NCBI GenBank assembly: GCA_964646625.1
Contig: CAZYHC010000001.1
Span: 219,360 to 283,359 of the forward strand
DNA: 64,000 nt
Origin: DAOULT01 sp964646625
GTDB taxonomy: Bacteria; Chloroflexota; Anaerolineae; CAZYHC01
Direction: 5' to 3'
Shown here: piece by piece, positions 1-7,976 of the stretch
Layout: each line of letters begins with the position of its first letter
Numbering within the stretch: the stretch's first letter is position 1
Notes under the pieces: model-generated
What the model was told of the DNA's origin: nothing
Databases searched by the model: none
What the model saw: the letters and a program-made list of their open reading frames with translations, nothing else
Made by a program: the position numbers and the translations under genes

Positions 1-401
1 CGGTCCGCCAAAGAGACCGTCAGCCAGAAGGGTAGTGCTTCGGGCCGGTACGTCGGCGGCGGCTCAACGGGCATCACCTCGATGGGGTGCTCGCTGGAGA
101 AAGGTGTCGCCTCCTGGATGGTAAAAGAGCCGGGAGATTGAATCCACTTGAGCAAGACCGCGCCGATGTGCTTACAATAGCCGCCCCAATCGTAAGGGCA
201 GCTACAGCGGGCGTTGATGCTGGTTGGCTCCACGTCGATCTCTACCTCGTACAGGTACGTACCGCGTACCTGGGCGGTGAGAGTCTTGCCTGAGCGAACC
301 GGGCCTTGTACCCGTTGTATATAGCCCCGGGCCCTGCTTAGGCTTTTGGTCTTTAGATAACCACCGAGGTCGGCTTCGGTGAGACTTTCTAAGGTGGGCA
401 T
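1..401 (-). CDS. SWIM zinc-finger protein, C-terminus cut by window edge
   Basis: This reading frame starts at an ATG at 401 on the minus strand and runs off the left edge, so only about 133 residues are visible. Residues 66-78 carry CSC, seven residues, then CKH: C66, C68, C76 and H78 match the CxCx(n)CxH pattern of SWIM zinc fingers, which bind DNA or protein. The N-terminus (LTEADLGGYL...SLSRARGYIQRV) is the helix usually found before SWIM domains. It lies 109 bases downstream of the XPB-like helicase on the same strand and may be co-transcribed with it. SWIM domains often accompany helicases, so a DNA-processing partnership is inferred. The catalytic or other C-terminal part is not visible. 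Confidence 0.75.
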   Translation of the reverse strand, partial: MPTLESLTEADLGGYLKTKSLSRARGYIQRVQGPVRSGKTLTAQVRGTYLYEVEIDVEPTSINARCSCPYDWGGYCKHIGAVLLKWIQSPGSFTIQEATPFSSEHPIEVMPVEPPPTYRPEALPFWLTVSLAD

Positions 402-510
402 ATCGCTATCCTGCCTTCAGTTGCATTCAGCTATCAACAGAAATTATTCTAACATCTCAGACCGAGGTTCCATTATTCCACCTGTGAACATTGTGCCGGG
501 ACTCCTGTTG

Positions 511-2241
511 CTATCCGGCTGTCGTCGCCGGCTCGTACTCCGCCACTTCATGATCGTAGAGGATGGTATAGCGGTAGCCCTGCTCGGTGAGGAACAATTG
601 ACGGTTGGCAGCAAAGTCCTGATCCTGGGTATCCTTGCTGACCAGCGTGTAAAAATGAGCCAGCAGCCCATTCCGCTTGGGACGCAGGATCCGGCCCAAC
701 CGCTGCGCCTCTTCCTGCCGACTGCCAAACGTGCCACTGATTTGAATCATCACGCTGGCATCTGGCAGGTCAACGGCGAAATTCCCCACCTTGGAAACGA
801 TCAGCCGGGGAACGGTCCCCTCTCTGAACTGTTGAAACAACTTGCGCCGCTCGCGCACCGGCGTCTTGCCCGTGATGAGGGGATAGCCATAACGCTCTTC
901 CACCTGCTTGAGCTGATCCAGGTACATCCCGATGATGAGCAGTTGGTCGTCTGGGTGTTTGGTCAGCAGTTGATCTAACACTTCAAGCTTGCACGGGTTC
1001 TCGGCCGCCACCCGGTACTTCTGGCGTCTCTCGGCGACGGCGTACTCCATCCGCAGGTCGGGGGGCAGGAGGATGCGGATCTCGGTCACGTCGGCCGTGG
1101 CAATCCAGCCCTGTTTTTCCAGGTCTTTCCACGGGACGTCGTATTTCTTGGGCCCAATGAGGGAGAAAACGTCTTCCTCTCGACCGTCTTCGCGCACCAG
1201 GGTGGCGGTGAGTCCCATGCGGCGGCGGGCCTGGAGCTCGGCGGTGATGCGAAAGACGGGCGCGGGCAGCAAGTGCACCTCGTCGTAAATGATCAGCCCC
1301 CAATTGCGCTTACTAAACAACTCGAAGTGAGGGAACTCTTCGATCATGGGCAATCCATGCTTCTTTGTCCCCCGCTTGCGGTAGGTCATCGTTTGATAGG
1401 TGGAGATGGTCACTGGCCGAACCTCTTTGCGATGGCCGGAATACTCGCCGATCTGATCCTCGGTCAGCGTCGTTTTGTCCAGCAGTTCATCGATCCACTG
1501 ACGGGCAGCGACAGTGCTGGGGCTGAGGATCAGGGTGCTGCATTGCATCTGCTCCATCACCGCCATGCCGACCATTGTCTTGCCTGCGCCGCAGGGGAGC
1601 ACAATGACCCCCGAGCCGCCGCGCGCCGCGCCCCCGGCGTAAAAGATATCGGCCGCTTCCTGCTGGTAATCGCGCAGCACAAAGGGCTGGTCGCTGGCCG
1701 CCATCGGCCGCAGGTGGATCTCCAGCGGATCGCCGTCCACGTAACCGGCCAGGTCTTCAGCCGGGTAGCCAATGTTCACCAGGGCTTGCTTGATGTGCCC
1801 CCGCCGGGCGGGGTCCATCCGCAAGGTGCGTGCGTCAATTTGAGCGGTGATGTAGGGGAGGAGCTTTTTGTGGCGCACCAGTTCAGCGATCAGCGCCACC
1901 TCGTCGGAGACCAGCAGGAGGTCACCAACGTGCCGGAGCAGTTTCACGCGGCCGTAGCGGGAGATGTATTCCTCGATATCCACGCGCACGTTGTCGGGAA
2001 TGGGGTATTTACTATAACGCCCCAATCCTTCCAGGATCTTTGCGGCGCTAAGGCCGGCCGAGGCGGCGTTCCAGAGCGACAGGGGGGTGACGCGGTAGGT
2101 GTGGACGTATTCGGGGCTTTTTTCCAGTTCCGCAAAGCGCGCCAGCACGTCGCGCGCCTCCTGGTAGAACTCGTTATCAACTTCCAGGAGAACGCTCTTG
2201 TCCCCCTGGACAATGATGGGATTTTGTGGATTGTAGCTCAT
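511..2241 (-). CDS. XPB-like superfamily 2 DNA helicase
   Basis: This 576-residue protein is a bacterial homologue of the XPB/Rad25 3'-5' DNA helicase. Residues 1-180 form the N-terminal domain (helicase_C_3 type). The Walker A motif PCGAGKT is at 216-222, the DEVH box at 320-323 and the SAT-like GLTAT at about 343-347. It is followed directly by R350-E351-D352, the RED motif typical of XPB. The C-terminal half has the QRLGRILRP motif VI. Length is normal for the bacterial family. ATP-dependent DNA opening or unwinding in repair or transcription is the known family role; the exact job in bacteria is unsettled. A minus-strand promoter lies 120 bases upstream, and the SWIM protein gene follows. 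No archaeal-type Bax1 nuclease neighbour is visible. Confidence 0.93.
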   Translation of the reverse strand: MSYNPQNPIIVQGDKSVLLEVDNEFYQEARDVLARFAELEKSPEYVHTYRVTPLSLWNAASAGLSAAKILEGLGRYSKYPIPDNVRVDIEEYISRYGRVKLLRHVGDLLLVSDEVALIAELVRHKKLLPYITAQIDARTLRMDPARRGHIKQALVNIGYPAEDLAGYVDGDPLEIHLRPMAASDQPFVLRDYQQEAADIFYAGGAARGGSGVIVLPCGAGKTMVGMAVMEQMQCSTLILSPSTVAARQWIDELLDKTTLTEDQIGEYSGHRKEVRPVTISTYQTMTYRKRGTKKHGLPMIEEFPHFELFSKRNWGLIIYDEVHLLPAPVFRITAELQARRRMGLTATLVREDGREEDVFSLIGPKKYDVPWKDLEKQGWIATADVTEIRILLPPDLRMEYAVAERRQKYRVAAENPCKLEVLDQLLTKHPDDQLLIIGMYLDQLKQVEERYGYPLITGKTPVRERRKLFQQFREGTVPRLIVSKVGNFAVDLPDASVMIQISGTFGSRQEEAQRLGRILRPKRNGLLAHFYTLVSKDTQDQDFAANRQLFLTEQGYRYTILYDHEVAEYEPATTAG

Positions 2242-2359
2242 CTCAACTTGTAATCTGAACAGTTAGAATAGCCTCCGAAAGAAGAGCCGGTAGCATCGTT
2301 CTTCGGCAGCAGGCTTTGATCGAGCGCTTGACAAAAACTTCTCAGTCCTTACGGCAGGT

Positions 2360-2388
2360 ATTATACTTGACAATGCGCAATCACGCAA
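2360..2388 (-). promoter_or_regulatory. sigma70-type promoter for the XPB helicase gene
   Basis: Reading the minus strand, TTGCGT (2388-2383) is followed by a 17-base spacer and a perfect TATAAT (2365-2360). The helicase start at 2241 lies about 115 bases downstream. Confidence 0.6.
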
Positions 2389-2400
2389 GGGGCGTCGCTA

Positions 2401-2431
2401 AAGAAAAGCCGCCCTGTGGTCAGGACGGCTA
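2401..2431 (-). terminator. Rho-independent terminator after the molybdoenzyme gene
   Basis: Arms AGCCGTCCTG and CAGGGCGGCT (2431-2422 and 2417-2408, one G/T-type mismatch) enclose a 4-base loop and are followed on the minus strand by TTTTCTTT. It sits about 190 bases past the stop of the minus-strand molybdoenzyme. Confidence 0.7.
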
Positions 2432-2621
2432 TGGTCTCCTCTGGGGTCTGTCCCAAATTTTTGGGAGGTGACAATTGCTCCAGCCCCCGTCCCCGGGGGC
2501 GGTGATCGTGAAACACCGTGACGCTATCCAATATGTCCCCGAGACGGGGACTGGGAGCGGGCGAAAAGAGACTCGCCTAAAATCTGAGACGCACCCTCTC
2601 CTCTGCTACGGCGATCCTGAG
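2432..2621. other. Non-coding 3' region with two GC-rich hairpins
   Basis: No credible gene was found here. Two perfect short hairpins stand out: GCCCCCG-TCCC-CGGGGGC at 2483-2500 and GTCCCCG-AGA-CGGGGAC at 2535-2551. Both would be in the 3' untranslated part of the molybdoenzyme transcript, ahead of its terminator; a role in transcript stability is only a guess. Confidence 0.4.
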
Positions 2622-4715
2622 CTATCTCCCCTCCTCTGCCCCCTGGATGTCGCACAGAAGGGTCCTGAGGTTGGTGGCCCCTATGGCCGGATCGCACCTC
2701 TCCATGTCGTTTTCGGTCAGCAAGTTGATGTTAGACCGATCCCACCCCAGGCCGTCCTTCTCCTCCGGGAACCACCAACCATGCTCGGCGGCCACCATCC
2801 CAGGGGGCACTCTATCCGTCACTTTGACCCTCTGCCGACATCTCCCTCGCCGGGAGACGATTGTGGCCCACTGCCCATCACGTAACCCCTTCTCCTCGGC
2901 CAGCCGGGGGTTGATCTCCACGATGGGATCAGGGTGCCTATGGCGCAAGGGCTCTACCATTCTGTTCTCGGAGTGGAAAAAATAGGGGATGCGCGCCCCG
3001 GTGATGAGAATGTAGGGGTACTCTTTTAACAGCTCCGGGGTGGCCCTGGGGCTTTCGGGAGGTTCCAGATAGCCGGGCAGGGGGTCGTAGCCCAGGCGCT
3101 CGAAGAGGGTAGAGTACAACTCCACTCTCTGGGTAGGGGTGGAGAAACCCTGTTGCAGATATTTTCTAAAAGTCTGCTCCCCCCTGAGATACCCTCGCTG
3201 GCAGAACTCTTCCCAGGTAAGCCCGGCAGGGGAGAGGATGTAATTGAGGGCCTCCCGTACCGTGGGCCACCAATCCTGTTCGTCCCCTACCCTCTTGCCC
3301 AGTTCGTTGAGGATCTGGTAATCGGACCAGCAATCCCCTACCTGCACCGCCTTCTGCCTGGCCATCACCAGACCGTGCCGCTTCCAGAGGTCGGCCACAT
3401 AGTCCACCTCCAACCAGGTGGCCGAGGGGAGGACAACGTCCGCCTCCTTTGCCGTGGGGGTTAGAAAAAAGTCCGCCACCACCATAAAATCAACCCTCTC
3501 CAGGGCGGCCTTTACCTCGCGGGCGTTGGCCCTGGTGATCAGGGGGTTGGTGCTGATGAGGAAGAGCCCCCTTACCGGATAAGGGTCCTCCTCCAGGATG
3601 GCTCGCCAGACCGCCCTGGGGTTGAGCACCGCAATAAAGTCCGCCAGGCGAAACCTGTCCCCTCCCAACCTCTTCTTCCTCTGCTCGGGGGAGAGGCGCT
3701 CGTGGAGGCCCAGCTTGCTCACCTTCACCACCGGCGGTGGGTTGAAGAAGGCATTCCCGCCGGGCACGTCCAGATTCCCCGTGATAGCCATCAGGGAGAT
3801 GAGTAGCCTGAGGTTGTTGGTGCAGTTCCTCCCTTGCTCGATAGCCACCCCCCAATGGATAGCAGCGGGTGAGCTATGGGAGAAGAGCTCGGACGCCTTC
3901 TCGATCCTTTGGGGGTCCAACCCGGTCACCTCTGCGGCCCAGGACAGGGGATATTCCTTGGCCCGCCGGCAGAACTCCTCCCAGCCGTGGACATGGTTCG
4001 CCACAAATCCTTCGTCGTACCACCCATTGTCAATGATGACGTTCAACATCCCCCAGGCCAGGGCCCCATCGGTGCCCGGCCGCAGGGGGAGCCAGAGAGC
4101 GGCCCGCCCGGCCAGAGGGGTCTTGCGGGGGTCCACCACGATGAGTTGCGCTCCCTCACGGAGGCTATCCGCTAAATAAAAACCCTTGTACTCATCGGGA
4201 TGGGAGACCAGCGGGTTCCCCCCCCAAACCACGATGCAGTGGGGCCTCCTCTGATAATCCACCACCGGCAGGTTCCCGCACACGGCGATCCCGGTGGCGA
4301 GGCGGGGGCCATAGCACATGTGGCCCGCAGTGAGGACGTTGGGGGTGCCAAACAGATTGGCAAAGCGATAAATAAAGGCCTCGTTGTCCCGGCCCGTACC
4401 ATAGCCCAACGCCAGGGCCTCCGCGCCCTCTCTCTCCCTGATCGCCAGAAACCGCTCGCTGATCTCATCCAGGGCCTCATCCCAACCGATCTCCTTCCAA
4501 CCCTGGGCGGTCCGCCGCAGGGGGGCCGTGAGACGATCGGGGTGATGGGCCAGAAAGGGAGCCATCTTCCCCTTGATACAGAGCCTTCCCTGGTTGATGG
4601 GGCCCTGGGGATCGCCCTTCACCTCGGTCACCCTGCCCTTCTCTACTCCGACCAGGACCCCACAGCCGCCGTGACACCCTCGGCATACGCTCCTGATCAC
4701 CTTGTTCTCTCCCAT
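2622..4715 (-). CDS. Molybdopterin oxidoreductase, DMSO reductase superfamily
   Basis: This 697-residue protein has the full plan of a molybdenum or tungsten bis-MGD enzyme. An N-terminal 4Fe-4S motif is formed by C11, C14, C18 and C46. The large cofactor-binding core follows, and a C-terminal molydopterin-binding domain ends the chain (ITGARIPYFFHSENRM region). C134 in GHMCYGPR sits where the metal-ligating Cys/SeCys is found in formate dehydrogenase, thiosulfate reductase and acetylene hydratase relatives. There is no Tat signal, so a cytoplasmic location is expected. No iron-sulfur or membrane-anchor subunit gene is adjacent, so it may act alone or with a distant partner. The substrate cannot be read from the sequence. 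A good ribosome site (GAGGAAGG) precedes the ATG. Confidence 0.92.
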   Translation of the reverse strand: MGENKVIRSVCRGCHGGCGVLVGVEKGRVTEVKGDPQGPINQGRLCIKGKMAPFLAHHPDRLTAPLRRTAQGWKEIGWDEALDEISERFLAIREREGAEALALGYGTGRDNEAFIYRFANLFGTPNVLTAGHMCYGPRLATGIAVCGNLPVVDYQRRPHCIVVWGGNPLVSHPDEYKGFYLADSLREGAQLIVVDPRKTPLAGRAALWLPLRPGTDGALAWGMLNVIIDNGWYDEGFVANHVHGWEEFCRRAKEYPLSWAAEVTGLDPQRIEKASELFSHSSPAAIHWGVAIEQGRNCTNNLRLLISLMAITGNLDVPGGNAFFNPPPVVKVSKLGLHERLSPEQRKKRLGGDRFRLADFIAVLNPRAVWRAILEEDPYPVRGLFLISTNPLITRANAREVKAALERVDFMVVADFFLTPTAKEADVVLPSATWLEVDYVADLWKRHGLVMARQKAVQVGDCWSDYQILNELGKRVGDEQDWWPTVREALNYILSPAGLTWEEFCQRGYLRGEQTFRKYLQQGFSTPTQRVELYSTLFERLGYDPLPGYLEPPESPRATPELLKEYPYILITGARIPYFFHSENRMVEPLRHRHPDPIVEINPRLAEEKGLRDGQWATIVSRRGRCRQRVKVTDRVPPGMVAAEHGWWFPEEKDGLGWDRSNINLLTENDMERCDPAIGATNLRTLLCDIQGAEEGR

Positions 4716-4746
4716 TGCCTTCCTCTGGTCCGGGAAATCTGTGAAT

Positions 4747-4769
4747 GCCCCTCGCCTGCACCGAGGGGC
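4747..4769. other. Perfect hairpin in the leader of the molybdoenzyme gene
   Basis: GCCCCTCG (4747-4754) and CGAGGGGC (4762-4769) enclose a 7-base loop. The hairpin lies between the minus-strand promoter and the ATG at 4715. On the plus strand it is followed by CTTTTCTT, so it could also stop antisense transcription. Confidence 0.45.
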
Positions 4770-4798
4770 CTTTTCTTATAGCCAATTATACGTGACGA

Positions 4799-4827
4799 AT
4801 TATACCATAGTCTCAAGCAAAAGACAA
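4799..4827 (-). promoter_or_regulatory. sigma70-type promoter for the molybdoenzyme gene
   Basis: On the minus strand TTGTCT (4827-4822), 17 bases, then TATAAT (4804-4799). The predicted leader is about 75 bases and contains the hairpin at 4747-4769. Confidence 0.65.
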
Positions 4828-4853
4828 CCGATTACGCTCTCAGTACACCAGGC

Positions 4854-4882
4854 TTGCCCAAAGCTCGAACTTGAAGTACAAT
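4854..4882 (+). promoter_or_regulatory. sigma70-type promoter for the first glycosyltransferase gene
   Basis: TTGCCC (4854-4859), 17 bases, TACAAT (4877-4882). The -10 box covers the ATG at 4881, so that ATG cannot be the translation start; the next in-frame ATG at 4959 is used instead. Confidence 0.6.
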
Positions 4883-4958
4883 GTTAGTTGATAGAAGGGA
4901 TAGGGTATCGTGTTCTGCGGTCATTATCCCACATAAATCCCACATAAATGAGCGTGGT

Positions 4959-7900
4959 ATGCGGGCAAAGCGAGTTTTTGCACAGCGGAAAGCGTGGCTG
5001 ATGGTGAGTGTCATTTTGCTCATCGCTGCCGCTTATAGATTATTTCATCTGGCCTCGGTGCCGCCGGGCTTTCAGTTCGACGAAGCCTATAACGCCCTCG
5101 ATGCCGGGCGGGTCCTGGAGGGCCGATGGCCCCTTTTTCTGGAAGCCAACGGTGGACGCGAGGTGCTTTATACCTACCTGCAAGCCCTTTTCTCCTGGCT
5201 ATTTGGGGCCAACGTATTTGCCTTACGCTTCACCTCGGCTCTGGTGGGGCTGGCTACCATTTCGCTCGCCTATCCTTTCGCCCTGACCCTGTTCCGTCGC
5301 CACCCGGCTCCCCTGCCCTCTGCCTCCCCCGACGAGGCTACCTGGATCGCCGCTTTGACCGCCTTTTTCACCGCCATTTCCTATTGGCACCTCCACTTTA
5401 GCCGCTACGCCATTCGGGGCGTCACCCTGCCCTGCCTGGAGGTATGCTGTTTCTACTTCCTGTGGCGTGGCGTGAAGGAACGCCAAGCGGGCTATTACTT
5501 TTGGAGTGGCCTTTTTCTGGGCCTGATGCCCTACGCTCATCCTGCCGGCCGGCTGGCGCCCGTGGTCGTCAGCGCCTTTTTGCTCTATAAGGCCCTTACC
5601 GACCGACCCCAGGCCGGGAAGTATCTGAAAGGAGGGGGCATTTTGGCCCTGGTCTCCTTCGTCGTTTTTTTGCCCCTGGGCCGCTATTTCTGGCTTCATC
5701 CCCGATCCTTCACCGGCCATCCCGGCCTGGTTTCCATCTTCAATCCAGAGGTGAGCGGGGGAAACACGATAGAGGCCATCGCCTCCAACCTGCTGGCCGT
5801 GGCCGGGATGTTCACCTTTCGGGGCGACGTGGCCCTCACTCACAACCTGACCTGGCGGCCTGTCTTCGACCCTCTTATTTCTGTCTTCTTCGTGCTGGGA
5901 GTGGTGGTCAGCCTGATCGGTCTCAAGACCGACACTCGCCGTTCCGCCTTCGTCTTCCTCTGGATGTGGCTGGTGGTCATGCTGGCCCCTTCCGTTTTCA
6001 GCGACTATGCGCCCAATTTCTCCCGCACCATAGGGGCCATCCCCGCCGTTTTCGTCTTCCCTGCCCTGGGAATAGTGGCTCTGGGGCGCTGGCTTGGGGA
6101 AAGAATAAGTGGGAACGAAAGATGGAGATGGGCTGTTTTTCCCTTCTTTCTCGTTATGTTAAGTCTCGTCCTGGCCCTCAGCGCCTTCTGGACCTACCGC
6201 GATTACTTTATCATTTTCCCCAACCAGCCGGGGACTTACTACGCCTACGACGTGGATAAGCTCGAGGCGGTGGACTATCTGAAACAGGCCATGACCACAT
6301 CTCACGTGTATCTGACCCCGCTGTGGACCGAACACGCCACCGTAGCCTTCCTGACCCGCCACTCGCCGCTCAAATCCTTCGACACCGGCCAGACGACAGT
6401 GTTGCCCGCCGACACTGCGGGTAAGGACGCTCTTTACTGTTTTCCGGCCATCCAGGGGGATTACATCGCCGCTTTCCAGGAGCGCCTGGGGCGCGTGGTA
6501 CAGCGGGAGGAGGTGCTCAACCGTTACGGGAAGCCGCTGATGGTCGTCTTCCGCCTGGGACTCGAAAATTTGCCCCACGCCAGCCGCCCCCTCGAAAGCC
6601 TGAAGAAGAGCGGCTTTCCCCTGCTGCCGGAGCACGTAGGTGCCTGGCCCTTTGGAAGTGTCAGGCACCCTGACCCCGAAGTTAAGCTGTTAGGATACAG
6701 CCTGGATAAAGAGGAAGTGCCCGCCGGCCGGCCGCTGAAAGTCACTCTCTTCTGGCAGGCCCCTCATCGTATCGATGAAGATTACACCGTCTTCGTGCAC
6801 GTCCTGGACGATAGACACCACAAATGGGGCCAGCAGGATGCCCGTCCCAACGAGGGCGGTTATCCCACCACCGCCTGGGAAGAAGGAGAGGTCGTCATCG
6901 ACCGCTACCGGCCTTCTATCAACCCCTGCGCCTCTCCGGGGCGCTACACCCTGGTAGCCGGCCTGTATTCCTTCGTCACAGGGGAGAGGCTGATCGTGCC
7001 AGACCGCGGCCTGGACTTCGCCCCCCTGGGCCAGTTCGAGGTGCTTCCTCCCAGGGACCGCTCGCTGGGCGACGTCGTTCCCCAACGCCGTCTGGAAGCA
7101 GGCTTTGGCGACGTTCAGTTGTGGGGCTACGACCGGGACGCGGAGCAGGTTTCAAGGGGCGGCTACGCGGGATTGACCCTTTACTGGCAGGCTTTGGGGG
7201 ACGTGGAGCGGGATCGAAGGGTGGTGGTGGCTTTGCGTGACGCACGAAACGAGCGGGAACTGTGGCGCGGTCAGCCCCCGGTGCCCACTTCCCGATGGAA
7301 AGCGGGCGATCAATTCTGTCACCACCGCGATCTGCTCATCCCCCTGGACACGCCGCCCGGCGATTACGAGCTGACGGTTGGGCTGGCCGGCAGCGGGTCG
7401 ATCTCGCTGGGCCTCCTGACGGTCACGGAGGAGGTTCGTACTTTCGAGTTGCCCACCCCCCGCTACCCATCCCAGGCTCTCCTGGGCGAAGGGATACGTT
7501 TTCTGGGCCACGACCTGGCGCCGGAAATGGAGGAGGGCGAGCCCGGCGGAACGCTGCGCTTTACCCTGTACTGGCAGGCGGTGGGCGACATCGAGGGGAA
7601 TTTCAAGGTCTTCACCCACCTGCTGGACGCCGAGGGGCGAGTGCGCGGCCAACAGGACCGCGTTCCGGCTGGCGGCACGCGTCCCACGACGGGTTGGGTC
7701 GCAGGCGAAGTGATAGCCGATAGTTACGAGATGACCGTCGAAGCTGAGGCTCCGCCCGGCCCATATCGCCTGGAGATCGGGATGTACGAGGCCCTCAGCG
7801 GGGAGCGTCTGCCCATCACCCTGGAGGGTCAACGGCTGCCGGAGGACCGCCTGCTCCTGGAACCAACGATAAGGATAAAAAACCATAATCTTACAGGTGC

Positions 7901-7976
7901 CTGGCACTTCGGAAGTGCCAGGCACCTCTCCCGCGAACCAACGATAAAGGTGAAAATGAGGGTAAAAGAGCCATGA
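4959..7976 (+). CDS. Family-39-type glycosyltransferase with three C-terminal beta-sandwich repeats
   Basis: This protein has about 1005 residues. A first membrane segment lies at about residues 14-32, followed by the FDEAYN acidic motif typical of PMT/ArnT-like (GT39/GT83) polyprenyl-phosphate-sugar transferases and roughly ten further membrane helices to about residue 425. The second half holds three copies of a beta-sandwich domain, starting near residues 572, 719 and 844. Each begins with a (L/W)GY/H-D-L-like strand, then TL(F/Y)WQA, a V/FTH-LLD-like strand and a PG.Y.L..G.Y end. Transfer of a sugar across the membrane to a lipid or protein is the family role; the acceptor is unknown. The start is set by the promoter. 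The ATGA overlap with the next gene indicates translational coupling. Two 33-bp palindromes lie inside the coding sequence. Confidence 0.88.
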   Translation: MRAKRVFAQRKAWLMVSVILLIAAAYRLFHLASVPPGFQFDEAYNALDAGRVLEGRWPLFLEANGGREVLYTYLQALFSWLFGANVFALRFTSALVGLATISLAYPFALTLFRRHPAPLPSASPDEATWIAALTAFFTAISYWHLHFSRYAIRGVTLPCLEVCCFYFLWRGVKERQAGYYFWSGLFLGLMPYAHPAGRLAPVVVSAFLLYKALTDRPQAGKYLKGGGILALVSFVVFLPLGRYFWLHPRSFTGHPGLVSIFNPEVSGGNTIEAIASNLLAVAGMFTFRGDVALTHNLTWRPVFDPLISVFFVLGVVVSLIGLKTDTRRSAFVFLWMWLVVMLAPSVFSDYAPNFSRTIGAIPAVFVFPALGIVALGRWLGERISGNERWRWAVFPFFLVMLSLVLALSAFWTYRDYFIIFPNQPGTYYAYDVDKLEAVDYLKQAMTTSHVYLTPLWTEHATVAFLTRHSPLKSFDTGQTTVLPADTAGKDALYCFPAIQGDYIAAFQERLGRVVQREEVLNRYGKPLMVVFRLGLENLPHASRPLESLKKSGFPLLPEHVGAWPFGSVRHPDPEVKLLGYSLDKEEVPAGRPLKVTLFWQAPHRIDEDYTVFVHVLDDRHHKWGQQDARPNEGGYPTTAWEEGEVVIDRYRPSINPCASPGRYTLVAGLYSFVTGERLIVPDRGLDFAPLGQFEVLPPRDRSLGDVVPQRRLEAGFGDVQLWGYDRDAEQVSRGGYAGLTLYWQALGDVERDRRVVVALRDARNERELWRGQPPVPTSRWKAGDQFCHHRDLLIPLDTPPGDYELTVGLAGSGSISLGLLTVTEEVRTFELPTPRYPSQALLGEGIRFLGHDLAPEMEEGEPGGTLRFTLYWQAVGDIEGNFKVFTHLLDAEGRVRGQQDRVPAGGTRPTTGWVAGEVIADSYEMTVEAEAPPGPYRLEIGMYEALSGERLPITLEGQRLPEDRLLLEPTIRIKNHNLTGAWHFGSARHLSREPTIKVKMRVKEP
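6638..6670. repeat. Family A palindrome, degenerate copy inside a gene
   Basis: A 33-bp copy of the family A palindrome with a few arm mismatches. It lies in the first glycosyltransferase gene just before its first beta-sandwich repeat and is translated as GAWPFGSVRHP. Confidence 0.75.
7895..7927. repeat. Family A palindrome, perfect copy near a gene's 3' end
   Basis: The 15-bp arms AGGTGCCTGGCACTT and AAGTGCCAGGCACCT are perfect, with CGG between. It is read as GAWHFGSARHL in the C-terminal tail of the glycosyltransferase. It is bracketed by a 13-bp direct repeat GAACCAACGATAA at 7860-7872 and 7935-7947. Confidence 0.9.

Noticed and set aside
2475..2885. Plus-strand open frames between 2475 and 2985
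   Set aside because: They overlap the molybdoenzyme's 3' end and its untranslated region, with no ribosome site or recognisable sequence.
4881..4958. ATG at 4881 as start of the first glycosyltransferase
   Set aside because: It lies in the -10 box of the promoter; the ATG at 4959 gives the usual short N-terminus before the first membrane helix.
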